A DNA stretch of 64,000 nucleotides, taken from the NCBI GenBank assembly GCA_021796435.1, contig JAJYXM010000016.1:1429580-1493579 (forward strand). The letters are read 5' to 3'. The notes below the pieces were generated by a model. The model was not told the origin of the DNA and made no database searches. It was given only the letters and a program-made list of their open reading frames with translations. This stretch comes from a bacterium. GTDB taxonomy: Bacteria; Patescibacteriota; Patescibacteriia; 2-12-FULL-60-25. Below, one piece after another: positions 50,536-58,629 of this stretch. How positions within the stretch are numbered: the first letter of the stretch is position 1; the number at the start of each line of letters is the position of its first letter. The translations under genes were made by a program, and so were the position numbers.

Positions 50536-51315
50536 TCAGCACCAAAACTCGTAGCCCTCGTGCTCCTGACCGAGCTCGCGGGTAGCGACGCGCCAGAGCG
50601 GGATTGCTGCGCTGAGATAGCCGTCTTTGGACTGCGAAGTCTTTTCGCACACGAAGATCCTCTTGAGGGCGTCGAAGTAGGGGCCGAAGAATGTCGGTTT
50701 GTCGGTCCCGTGCGTGCGGATCGTCTCCAGCAGCAATCGCCCTGCGGTGTCGGGGTCGAAACCCTCGATGAGACGAGTACGTCCACCGTCGGTGGCGACT
50801 TTCCATGCCAACGCGGTCTTGAGACTTGGAGCTTTCAAGAAGTCGAAGACACCAGCTGCATCAATCCTGCCGACAACCATTCCATCCTTCTCGATGTTGA
50901 TGTCAAATGAAACAGCTTCTCTATCAACTCCCAACTTCACTGCCAGGCCTTCACTACACAGCCCACAAAGATCAGACAACAACATCTCGACCCGCCCAGC
51001 CTCTTGGCCGTCGCGTCTACGAATGCCCCTCGGGGTGCGCTCGTTCTCTGAGAGATGAAGCACTCCAGTCACGGACATGTCTTCGATGCCCATGTTACTG
51101 AGGTTTGCGCGGATCGCCTGGCTTATGAGAAGCCGCTCCTCGCACAAGAGAAGATTGAAGACATGCTCGAGAGCCTTGTATTCGGGATCAGATCGGTAGT
51201 CGTAGTCACGCCCCCGAGCCTCAAGCAGCTCGAACTCTTTGGCGCTCACCCTCTTCCATGCAGCATTAACTGCGGTTGCCATTGTTCGAATCTTCACAAG
51301 AATCTCATTGTCCAT
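50536..51315 (-). CDS. Hypothetical protein, tandem paralog B2
   Basis: 259 residues, same length as its neighbour B1 and clearly related, about half of residues identical by eye. Shares EAGRVEMLLSDLCGL, WKVATDGGR, FFGP and WRVATRELGQEHEGYEF. GGAGG stands 8 bases before the ATG. Divergence at the N-terminus (MDNEILVKIRTMATAV against MNENVNRFFELSSQSR) suggests different partners. Function unknown. Confidence 0.75.
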   Translation of the reverse strand: MDNEILVKIRTMATAVNAAWKRVSAKEFELLEARGRDYDYRSDPEYKALEHVFNLLLCEERLLISQAIRANLSNMGIEDMSVTGVLHLSENERTPRGIRRRDGQEAGRVEMLLSDLCGLCSEGLAVKLGVDREAVSFDINIEKDGMVVGRIDAAGVFDFLKAPSLKTALAWKVATDGGRTRLIEGFDPDTAGRLLLETIRTHGTDKPTFFGPYFDALKRIFVCEKTSQSKDGYLSAAIPLWRVATRELGQEHEGYEFWC

Positions 51316-51405
51316 GGTCCAAACCTCCCGACACCATCGTTCCTGCGGAATGCAGGGTTATCGACAGTGCCCGACCTGAAACGACGACTATTTTTTTTGA
51401 CCATG

Positions 51406-51434
51406 AGATTCCCCGGTTAAACCGTGGAATGACA
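51406..51434. repeat. Dispersed palindromic repeat, AACCGTGG type, copy 1
   Basis: GATT-CCCCGGTTAAACCGTGG-AATGACA; almost identical to 51866-51894. Confidence 0.7.
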
Positions 51435-51516
51435 TGGACGAAAAATCATTGGTTTTCATCGACTCGGGTCGTATTAAATTGTCAAAGTTTCGTAGGGGTT
51501 TACCCTAGTGCAGATT

Positions 51517-51540
51517 TTTACGTTAATTTACGTAAAAAGC
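51517..51540. promoter_or_regulatory. 24-base palindrome TTTTTACGT...ACGTAAAAA
   Basis: Arms TTTTTACGT and ACGTAAAAA (9 bp, perfect) around TAATTT, overlapping the T-run of the small-RNA terminator. May be an operator or part of the terminator. Confidence 0.5.
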
Positions 51541-51586
51541 GGCTAGGTGCGTGGGCACTCAAAGAGAGACCACACACCAAACCGCC
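51534..51586 (-). terminator. Terminator of the candidate small RNA
   Basis: Two-part stem GGCGG...GGTGTGTGG with CCCACGCACC...GCCGC, followed by TTTTT at 51534-51538. Confidence 0.8.
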
Positions 51587-51671
51587 TATTTTACCTATCC
51601 TATGCCTGCTCTCTCCTTCAGACATGGGATGTCTTTAGTTTTCAAGCACGACCTTCCATTTCAGCTTTAAC
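51534..51671 (-). ncRNA. Candidate small RNA, about 138 nt
   Basis: Complete transcription unit on the - strand: promoter TTGACA-17-TATAGT and, about 85 bases on, a terminator GCGG...GGTGTGTGG/CCCACGCACC...CCGC then TTTTT. No protein of credible length or ribosome binding site. Inside, the hairpin ATGTCTG/CAGGCAT (one G-U pair) shows AAGGAGAGAG in its loop. Class unknown; it is not SRP, RNase P or 6S by any motif I can see. Confidence 0.65.
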
Positions 51672-51677
51672 AAAAAC

Positions 51678-51706
51678 ACTATAACACAGTTTTCATATTT
51701 TGTCAA
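51678..51706 (-). promoter_or_regulatory. Promoter of the candidate small RNA
   Basis: TTGACA (51701-51706), 17-base spacer, TATAGT (51678-51683). Confidence 0.85.
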
Positions 51707-51723
51707 GAGTAATGTTTACAAAA

Positions 51724-51739
51724 GATATAATTATATCTA
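51724..51739. repeat. 16-base perfect palindrome
   Basis: AGATATAATTATATCT in an AT-rich stretch upstream of the small-RNA promoter; possible operator. Confidence 0.5.
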
Positions 51740-51865
51740 TATTTAGCTGTTTTTATCGTAAATATGTAAATTTAGAGTAATTTATATTGTGCACATATTT
51801 TCAGAATCCCGGACCTGGCTGGAATGGCAAGTGGCGCGGGAATCACTGAAAGAACAGCCGGCACA

Positions 51866-51894
51866 AGATTACCCGGTTAAACCGTGGAATGACA
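51866..51894. repeat. Dispersed palindromic repeat, AACCGTGG type, copy 2
   Basis: Same core as 51406-51434: CCCGGTTAAACCGTGG-AATGACA, about 460 bases away. Confidence 0.7.
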
Positions 51895-52017
51895 AAGGGG
51901 TTGTGCCTTGCTATTTTATGAGCATTCTGGTAATTTTGCAGCACTTAATAACTACGCCTTTTCGGTCCGCAACGACGGACTGATCAGAGCGCGAATCCGG
52001 GCTCACTCGCCTATTCG

Positions 52018-52053
52018 TCATTCATCTAGATTCCGGGTCAAGCCCGGGATGAC
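52018..52053. repeat. Dispersed palindromic repeat, GTCAT...ATGAC type
   Basis: GTCAT at one end, ATGAC at the other, core CCGGGTCAAGCCCGG. In the leader region of rpsO; the rest of 51895-52093 shows no gene or promoter that I can support. Confidence 0.7.
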
Positions 52054-52093
52054 AAGAAGGGATGACCACTAAGCGATTGAGGCCGACAAAGAC

Positions 52094-52354
52094 ATGTTGG
52101 ATCCCAACAAGAAGAAGCGAGTCATAGAAAAATTCAAGACTCATGCGACCGACACCGGTTCGCCACAGGTGCAGATTGCGTTGCTCACCGAGGAAATCAA
52201 ACAGTTGACCGAGCACTTGCGCACACACAAGAAGGACTTCTCCTCACGTCGCGGCTTGATCAAGATGGTCGGCGATCGCCGTCGTCTGATGAAGTATCTG
52301 AAGCGCGAAGATTCGAAGGCGTACGACGAACTGATGGCTAAGCTGAAAATCTGA
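52094..52354 (+). CDS. rpsO: 30S ribosomal protein S15
   Basis: 86 residues, binds the central domain of 16S r[47 protein letters not shown] and [17 protein letters not shown] are typical. The usual rpsO-pnp order is kept but with two other genes between. No strong ribosome binding site. Terminator follows at 52486. Confidence 0.97.
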   Translation: MLDPNKKKRVIEKFKTHATDTGSPQVQIALLTEEIKQLTEHLRTHKKDFSSRRGLIKMVGDRRRLMKYLKREDSKAYDELMAKLKI

Positions 52355-52485
52355 CTTCCAGTTTTGGCGCATAGCATCGTCAGTGTCTCCGCGACTCGTT
52401 CTACGTACGCTTAAGTACGCATCACTCCGTTGCTCAACCCTTCTTGCTCTGCATCCAAAACTTAAAGTCAGCAATACATAAAAAG

Positions 52486-52518
52486 AAATCGCTCCGGTAA
52501 AACGGGGCGATTTTGCTT
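52486..52518 (+). terminator. rpsO terminator
   Basis: AAATCGCtCC-ggtaaaac-GGgGCGATTT, then TGCTTATTC. Confidence 0.75.
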
Positions 52519-52526
52519 ATTCTGGG

Positions 52527-52555
52527 TTGACGAGAATGTAGAAATGTGGTGAATT
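52527..52555 (+). promoter_or_regulatory. Possible promoter of the SLT-like gene
   Basis: TTGACG (52527-52532), 17-base spacer, TGAATT (52550-52555). Confidence 0.5.
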
Positions 52556-52588
52556 AACGCATCGCTCATTTCATGAAAGGAGCGTCAC

Positions 52589-53806
52589 GTGATCAACAAA
52601 AAACTAGCTGTCCTCTCGGTCGTCTGCGGAGTCCTCGCGATGATGTTCATTGCCTTGGCTCTGCACGGCATGAGCTGCCGAAACGCTATGTCCAGCGGCG
52701 ACCTACTGGTACCTCCAGGACCGGAGGCTCTCGGTGATTCCCCCAAAGACCTGCAACGCACGGTCAGACTCGGACTGGAGCGCCTGGAAAAGGAGGATTT
52801 CGACCAGTCGCGTTGCGGAGGCAAGGGATCCGGGCTCGAACGCTGCGTCAGCGACTACATCCTGGTCGCGGTCAACAAAGAGGCCGAGCAAACCCTGGTG
52901 TATGTGTACCAGGGCTCAAGATCGGAGCCTCCGGATTACACGGTCGCTCTGGAGCCGGGCTGGCAGAGGACGCGAGTGGGCATCAACGTGCCGTTCGCGA
53001 TCACGCATCCGCCAGGCCAAACCGTCGTAGCATTGCTCACCGCAATCAAGGTAGACGGGCAAGTCCGCGAGATGGTCTACGCGCCCTACAGTTCCTCGCT
53101 CGATACGCCTGAGATGCGGACGGCTGGTCTGCGTTATCTCGAATCTCTCTACGACCAGGCGGCAAGCGAGCTGGACACGAATGGCGTGAAGTCGATGTAC
53201 ATCGATGGCCCCGCCACGGAAACGGGAGACAAGACGCACGTCGTCAGCCTCATCCTTACGGAGCAGGTGTTCAGCGATACACGCTTCGTCGACGGTGACG
53301 ACAAGGCGCGGCTCGACATGGTCAACCGCACGCTTATCCTCTTCGCGGCCAATGGGCCAAACGCGTATCCGATCAGCCGGAGCCGTGTCGGAGCGGTAGG
53401 CATAGCGCAAATCATGCCCACGACCTACGCCAATCTCGCCTCCGCATATCCGAGCGCTTTGCTGCCGCAGGATTCAGACGAAGGGCGCGTCGTACACGGG
53501 AATGCCGTCAAGGCAATGATCCTACATGCCGACAACCAATGGTGGGCGCTGCAAAGCAATAAGACGTACATCAGCTGGCTGAAAGACCACCCGGAGGACA
53601 AGTCATTCGTCTTTGCGGCTGGCTACAATGCCAGCATGTCGACCGTCAGGGACGCCATCTACAGCTGCAAGGCCAACTGGCTCGATGAGAGCTGCAAGAA
53701 GCTGCCCAGCGAAACCCGTCGGTACATCACGAAGTATCGTTGGATCAGGAGCCTCCTGACCGAAGCAAGCTTCAGGCATGACGTCGAAAAAAACGCGGGT
53801 CACTGA
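52589..53806 (+). CDS. Exported lytic-transglycosylase-like protein, degenerate
   Basis: 405 residues; GTG start with AAGGAG 6 bases upstream. A membrane anchor or signal (LSVVCGVLAMMFIALAL) then an acidic domain of about 200 residues, then an SLT-like C-terminal domain: SRSRVGAVGIAQIMPTTYANLA, AAGYNASMSTVRD and ETRRYITKYRWIR. In true SLT enzymes a catalytic Glu stands about 12 residues before the GAVG strand; here that position is not acidic. So a wall-binding or non-catalytic role is likely. Six Cys suggest disulfides outside the cell. Confidence 0.75.
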   Translation: MINKKLAVLSVVCGVLAMMFIALALHGMSCRNAMSSGDLLVPPGPEALGDSPKDLQRTVRLGLERLEKEDFDQSRCGGKGSGLERCVSDYILVAVNKEAEQTLVYVYQGSRSEPPDYTVALEPGWQRTRVGINVPFAITHPPGQTVVALLTAIKVDGQVREMVYAPYSSSLDTPEMRTAGLRYLESLYDQAASELDTNGVKSMYIDGPATETGDKTHVVSLILTEQVFSDTRFVDGDDKARLDMVNRTLILFAANGPNAYPISRSRVGAVGIAQIMPTTYANLASAYPSALLPQDSDEGRVVHGNAVKAMILHADNQWWALQSNKTYISWLKDHPEDKSFVFAAGYNASMSTVRDAIYSCKANWLDESCKKLPSETRRYITKYRWIRSLLTEASFRHDVEKNAGH

Positions 53807-53831
53807 GCACTCCCATCCCCGTCCTACCTCA

Positions 53832-53866
53832 TTGGACCCCGAGACTTTCGGGGTTCAATTCGTTTT
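53832..53866 (+). terminator. Terminator after the SLT-like gene
   Basis: TTGgACCCCGA-gact-TCGGGGTtCAA, then TTCGTTTTC; weak T-tract. Confidence 0.6.
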
Positions 53867-53886
53867 CAGCTAAAAACACCTAAATA

Positions 53887-53915
53887 TTGACAAAAATAGG
53901 TAAATACTGTATTTT
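53887..53915 (+). promoter_or_regulatory. Promoter of the NYN gene
   Basis: TTGACA (53887-53892), 17-base spacer, TATTTT (53910-53915); a second -10-like TATAAT is nearer to the gene. Confidence 0.75.
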
Positions 53916-53961
53916 TCCACTGTTAAATTTTTATAATCGTTATCTGTTTTAAACGACAATT

Positions 53962-54588
53962 ATGACCAATCTAGACCAACGCGTGGCTGTGCTTATCGAC
54001 ACGCAAAACATGTATCATTCGGCGAAGCACATCCATAACGCACGTTTGGCATTCGCCAAAATCGTGGACGCACTGACCGGCGGTCGCCCGCTCATCCGTG
54101 TCTTCGCTTATGTCGCGAAGTCCAAGACCGGCGAGGAGCAGGCTTTCTTCGGAGCATTGCAGGAAGCCGGCATCGAGCTTAAAGTTAAGGACATCCAGGA
54201 ATTCGCCAGCGGCGAGAAAAAAGCCGACTGGGACGTGGGCATGACTGTGGATGCCATACGCCTGGCACCGAAGGTGGACACGATAATCCTCATGACGGGC
54301 GACGGGGACTTCGTACCGCTGGTTCACTTCCTCCAGCAACAGGGCGTGCGCGTAGAGGTTGCGGCTTTCGGCGAATCCACGAACGCACAACTCAAGGCAT
54401 CGGCCGACAAGTTCTACGACATCTCTACCGAAGGACGCACTTTCCTCATGACATCCAAGGGTTCGCGCACCAGACACTCCGATGCATATGACGATGCCTT
54501 CGATGAGGAACCGCGACCGATGGCGCAGAGAAGGGGCGATGATAAGGATAAGATGTCACCAGGGAAAAAAGTGAGAGTAACCTTTTAA
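53962..54588 (+). CDS. NYN-domain (LabA/DUF88-like) protein, putative RNase
   Basis: 208 residues. NYN/PIN-like fold: AVLIDTQNMY (first Asp), DWDVGMTVDAIRL, MTGDGDFVPLVHFLQQQGVR, with further acidic residues at the C-term side. Such proteins are metal-dependent RNA nucleases or related. The C-terminal 40 residues are basic/acidic low complexity (RRGDDKDKMSPGKKVRVTF). Between rpsO and pnp, in the RNA metabolism cluster. Leader about 40 bases, no Shine-Dalgarno. Confidence 0.88.
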   Translation: MTNLDQRVAVLIDTQNMYHSAKHIHNARLAFAKIVDALTGGRPLIRVFAYVAKSKTGEEQAFFGALQEAGIELKVKDIQEFASGEKKADWDVGMTVDAIRLAPKVDTIILMTGDGDFVPLVHFLQQQGVRVEVAAFGESTNAQLKASADKFYDISTEGRTFLMTSKGSRTRHSDAYDDAFDEEPRPMAQRRGDDKDKMSPGKKVRVTF

Positions 54589-54700
54589 AAAACCGACGGC
54601 GACCTCAGCTCGTATACCGAAGCTCGGTCGCCTTCCCTTGATCCGCGATGAAGTTCGTCACGGGCCAAGGGGAATGCTCCCCTGCTTAATAATTCAAATA

Positions 54701-54749
54701 CTTGTCTCGAGACATCGATCTGCATAAGCAGATTCAGTTTCGAGACAAG
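54701..54749 (+). promoter_or_regulatory. Long hairpin in the pnp leader
   Basis: CTTGTCTCGAGAC pairs with GTTTCGAGACAAG (13 bp, one G-U), a 4x3 internal loop, then ATCTGC/GCAGAT with tetraloop ATAA. It lies about 60 bases before the pnp ATG. In E. coli a similar RNase III-cut hairpin mediates pnp autoregulation. Confidence 0.75.
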
Positions 54750-54810
54750 AGATAGGCCAAACCTTACGCGAAGTTACGCGGGGCGTCGGTCCTAGAACAT
54801 ATTTTATAGT

Positions 54811-57171
54811 ATGCAAAACCAGAAAGAGTTTTCCATCGAATGGGGTGGCCGCACGCTTACGATCGGCGTCGGACGCCTGGCCCAACAGGCCAACGGCTCA
54901 TGCACGGTCCGCTATGGCGATACCCTCGTCCTCTGCACCGCGACCATGGGTGAGCTGCGTGAAGGCATCGACTTCTTCCCGCTGCAGGTCGATTTCGAAG
55001 AACGCATGTATGCCGCGGGGCGCATCAAGGGCTCCCGCTTCATCAAACGCGAAGGCCGTCCGACGGATGAAGCCATCCTTTCGGGACGTCTCATCGATCG
55101 CGCCATCCGTCCGCTGTTCGATGACCGTATGCGCAACGAGGTCGCGGTCGTGAGCACGGTCTTCTCGCATGACCAAGAAAACGACGCGGACATCCCAGGC
55201 CTCATCGGCGCCGCCTGTGCGCTCGCCATCTCAAACATCCCTTGGTATGGCCCGATCGTCGCTTTGCGCGTGGGCCGCATCGACGGCAAATGGATATTGA
55301 ATCCGACATATGCCGAGACCGACACGGGTGATCTGGACTTGGTCGTGGCCGGAGCAGACGGCAAGACGGTCATGCTCGAGGCTGGCGCCAAGCAAGTTTC
55401 GGAAGATGATGCCTATGCGGCCGTCGCCTGGGCGCTGGAACAGATGAAGCCGGTCATCGACTTGATCAACCAAGTCAAACAAGAGGTCGGCAAGACCAAG
55501 CTGGATCCGTTCTCACCCAAGACCGACGAAGAAAAGACAGCGCGCGCCGAACTCGACGCTCTACTCGAGACAGCACGCCAGTTCCTCATGACCCGCAAGA
55601 GCGAAAGCCTTTTCGCCGCTCCCCTGAAGACAAAGGCCGATCGCAAAGCTGCGGTCTATCGTCTGAAAGCGGAATTGGATGCGCACCTCACGGAAGCACA
55701 GACGCCGAAGGAGCTGCGCAAGAAGGCGCTCGATATAGTGGATGAATTCGTGGACAACGAAATCACGCATCTGATTCTGGATGAAGGACGTCGCGCAGAC
55801 GGTCGTGCTTTGGATGAGATCCGTCAGCTCACGGCTGAAGTGGATCTGATACCGCGCACGCATGGTTCCGGTTTGTTCCAACGCGGAGCAACGCAAGTCC
55901 TCTCTTCCGTGACCCTCGGTTCGCCTGGCATGGAACAGACCCTGGACACCATGGAATACCAGGTGAAGAAGAGATATTTCCATCACTACAATTTCCCCAG
56001 TTACTCGGTCGGCGAGACCAAGGGCAACCGCGGTCCGGGACGTAGGGAGATCGGACACGGCGCTTTGGCCGAACGCGCGATCATGCCGGTATTGCCGACA
56101 CGTGAAGATTTCCCGTACACGATCCGCGTAGTCTCGGAAGTCCTGGGCTCCAACGGTTCCAGTTCTATGGGCGCGACTTGCGGTTCGACCCTGGCCTTGA
56201 TGGATGCCGGCGTCCCGATCAGCGCACCGGTAGCGGGCATCGCCATGGGCGTCGCCAGCGACGAGAAGACTGGGCGCTTCCGCGTCTTCACTGATCTGCA
56301 AGACCTCGAAGACGGCGAAGGCGGCATGGACTTCAAGGTCGCGGGCACGCGCACCGGCATCACCGCGATACAGATGGACACCAAGACGCACGGCATCCCG
56401 CTCGAGACCGTCAAAGAGACGCTGGACATGGCGCGCGACGCGCGTTACAAGATCCTGGACGTGATCGAAACCGCATTGCCAGCGCCGCGCAGCGAGCTCT
56501 CCAAGTGGGCGCCGCGCATCGAATCGTTCCATATCAACCCAGACAGGATCCGCGACGTCATCGGACCGGGCGGCAAGATAATCAACGAGATCATCGCACA
56601 ATGCAAAGTACAGATCGACATCGAAGATGATGGCTTAGTCATGATCACGGCCAACGATCCGGAAGGCATGAAGAAAGCCGTGGATTGGGTCAAACAATTG
56701 ACGCGTGAAATCGCAGTCGGCGAGATCTTCACCGGACCGGTGACACGCATCATGGACTTCGGCGCATTCGTCGAGATCGCCCCGAAACAGGAAGGCCTGG
56801 TCCACATCAGCGAACTGGCGCCGCATCGTGTCGACAAGGTAGGAGATATCGTGAAGATCGGCGACATGGTGACAGTCAAGGTATATGAGATAGATTCCAT
56901 GGGTCGCATCAACCTATCCATCAAACGAGCTTCACCTGACTACAAGGAAAGCGATCGCGACAGCCAGCCGTTACGTCGCAGCAACGGACCACGTCGCGAT
57001 GGCAATGGCGGAGGCGGCCGCGGATTCGATCGCGGACCACGTCGCGATGGCTTCGACAGAGGCCCACGTCGGGACGCTAACGGACCACACAGGAACGATG
57101 GATTCGATGCACCTAAAAGGGATAACGAGCCGCCGAAGCCCCCGGCAGACCCATCTATTTTAGGGTTCTAA
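54811..57171 (+). CDS. pnp: Polyribonucleotide nucleotidyltransferase (PNPase)
   Basis: 786 residues. Phosphorolytic 3'-to-5' RNA exonuclease and polymerase. Two RNase PH domains (first with RYGDTLVLCTATMGELREGI; second with RTHGSGLFQRGATQVLSSVT), KH domain with VIGPGGKIINEI, S1 domain with GAFVEIAPKQEGLVHISEL, and then a Gly/Arg/Asp-rich tail of about 70 residues (RRDGNGGGGRGFDRGPRRDG), longer than in E. coli. Such an RG tail may bind RNA or partner proteins. ATG at 54811; leader hairpin at 54701. Confidence 0.97.
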   Translation: MQNQKEFSIEWGGRTLTIGVGRLAQQANGSCTVRYGDTLVLCTATMGELREGIDFFPLQVDFEERMYAAGRIKGSRFIKREGRPTDEAILSGRLIDRAIRPLFDDRMRNEVAVVSTVFSHDQENDADIPGLIGAACALAISNIPWYGPIVALRVGRIDGKWILNPTYAETDTGDLDLVVAGADGKTVMLEAGAKQVSEDDAYAAVAWALEQMKPVIDLINQVKQEVGKTKLDPFSPKTDEEKTARAELDALLETARQFLMTRKSESLFAAPLKTKADRKAAVYRLKAELDAHLTEAQTPKELRKKALDIVDEFVDNEITHLILDEGRRADGRALDEIRQLTAEVDLIPRTHGSGLFQRGATQVLSSVTLGSPGMEQTLDTMEYQVKKRYFHHYNFPSYSVGETKGNRGPGRREIGHGALAERAIMPVLPTREDFPYTIRVVSEVLGSNGSSSMGATCGSTLALMDAGVPISAPVAGIAMGVASDEKTGRFRVFTDLQDLEDGEGGMDFKVAGTRTGITAIQMDTKTHGIPLETVKETLDMARDARYKILDVIETALPAPRSELSKWAPRIESFHINPDRIRDVIGPGGKIINEIIAQCKVQIDIEDDGLVMITANDPEGMKKAVDWVKQLTREIAVGEIFTGPVTRIMDFGAFVEIAPKQEGLVHISELAPHRVDKVGDIVKIGDMVTVKVYEIDSMGRINLSIKRASPDYKESDRDSQPLRRSNGPRRDGNGGGGRGFDRGPRRDGFDRGPRRDANGPHRNDGFDAPKRDNEPPKPPADPSILGF

Positions 57172-57176
57172 GAAGG

Positions 57177-58298
57177 ATGGATAGTCAGCTACCCAACAAC
57201 TTAACCCAAGGATCAGCGATATTAGGTTACGGCGAAACGAAACGCAGCTACGTTAAATATGTAGCTGCGTTTTTCGCTGCAGTCTTTTTGTCGGCGATAG
57301 GAGCCTTTGTTGCATGGGCCCTACTTTCTCCGTTCAGCTTGCCTGCGGGGACTTTGGCGACCATCGCCTTACCAGGAAAAACTAATCTGCCGGATTCAAC
57401 ACCAAATGTATGGAGAAAAGCTGCGCTGTCCGGCTCGCCCATCATGCTGGGCTTAGCCAGGAGCGGAAAAGGTCTTGAGTATTTCGTGGTCGAACCACGC
57501 TGGATCGCATCAGATGATGCGATATCGATCAGTTCAGGGCTATTGAAGACAGTCTTCGCAGGCGCTGAAATACCGACGATAAACGAACGTCCAGCGACAT
57601 CATTTCTTTCACAGGCCTTGCTCAAAGCAAGAGGCAATAGCGCGTTCCTGACGCTATGGCCAGAGCAGGATACGACCAGGAAACCAGTATCAGGCAACAT
57701 CAAGGACTCCCAGTGGAAAACCGACCTAGCGGTCAGCACAATTAATGACGACATCGTGCTTGAGGGAGATAACTACATCGATCTCAGAGCTTTACCCGAA
57801 GCCTGGACGACGGTTTCGCCTACTTTGATGGATCGCTTTGCTTTAGACATACGACAAATCCCAGACGCTATCGGTTGGGATGGCATCGATAAACACGATC
57901 CCACCCTCAAACTCGTCTTCACTGAGCCTCTGAATGATGAAACGCTGGATGAACTTTATGCTGCAGCAGGACAAACCAAGACGGCAAACTACAGACTAGC
58001 TGACGGCAGCGTGGTTCCGGAACTGCTGACGCCTGATGCGACTGAGGATAAAGCCAGAATCAACTCATTAGGTATGCCATTAGAGGTGATACTTACCGGT
58101 AATAACCTGATTTTTCAAAAATATATCCCTACAGAAACCAAGACTAGCTGCGGCGAAAGACGGATTGCAGCCATAGACACTGAATCGTTACCCACTTCTA
58201 TCCCAGAGTTACGGGCTATGCAGGAAAGACGTGCAAAACTCATTTTTTCGGTTGATAGAGGGAATCTTTTAGTTTGCTACCAAGTTATCAACAAGTAA
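57177..58298 (+). CDS. Single-TM hypothetical protein downstream of pnp
   Basis: 373 residues. One TM helix (about 27-51: YVAAFFAAVFLSAIGAFVAW), rest outside or inside, rich in Leu/Asp/Thr; no family recognised. WDGIDKHDPTLKLVFTEPLN and TSCGERRIAAIDTESLP are landmarks. It starts 6 bp after the pnp stop with AAGG in the gap and is probably co-transcribed. Function unknown; the only Cys residues are at the C-terminal end. Confidence 0.7.
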   Translation: MDSQLPNNLTQGSAILGYGETKRSYVKYVAAFFAAVFLSAIGAFVAWALLSPFSLPAGTLATIALPGKTNLPDSTPNVWRKAALSGSPIMLGLARSGKGLEYFVVEPRWIASDDAISISSGLLKTVFAGAEIPTINERPATSFLSQALLKARGNSAFLTLWPEQDTTRKPVSGNIKDSQWKTDLAVSTINDDIVLEGDNYIDLRALPEAWTTVSPTLMDRFALDIRQIPDAIGWDGIDKHDPTLKLVFTEPLNDETLDELYAAAGQTKTANYRLADGSVVPELLTPDATEDKARINSLGMPLEVILTGNNLIFQKYIPTETKTSCGERRIAAIDTESLPTSIPELRAMQERRAKLIFSVDRGNLLVCYQVINK

Positions 58299-58442
58299 TC
58301 AACATTTTGTTTTTTATTTTGTCAGAGCTTAAATTCTGATTATTTTTTTGCTTATTTTAGAAGGATTGATAGTTCTTGCAAAAAGGAATATCATATATCC
58401 ATACGGTCGTCGCGACTGTATTATCCACAACCATGTGGAAAA
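58285..58442. other. DnaA-box-like cluster, possible origin region
   Basis: TTATCCACA (58421-58429) faces TGTGGAAAA (58434-58442; complement TTTTCCACA), both fitting TTWTNCACA. TTATCAACA (58285-58293) and TAATCAACA (58296-58304) are near-matches. Between them is an AT-rich stretch (58300-58375). dnaA itself is not in the window, so this is a hypothesis only. Confidence 0.35.
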
Positions 58443-58629
58443 GCTCTTTCTCTGCAGAAATCGCGTAAATCGCGAAACAAACTTCAACGGAAGCCTTCGG
58501 GCTGACTACCTCAAGCACTTTTTGCCTGCAACTGGACTGATTACCGTGCCTGTTACAACGGTAATCGATCTCATGCCTTGACTCGTTCCGCTCCCCAGGG
58601 AGCCAGAAACGAAATAACAAAAGTAAAAC

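Noticed and set aside
51517-51627. Short frame of about 35 codons inside the candidate small RNA
   Set aside because: It has no ribosome binding site and runs through the terminator stem; more likely chance.
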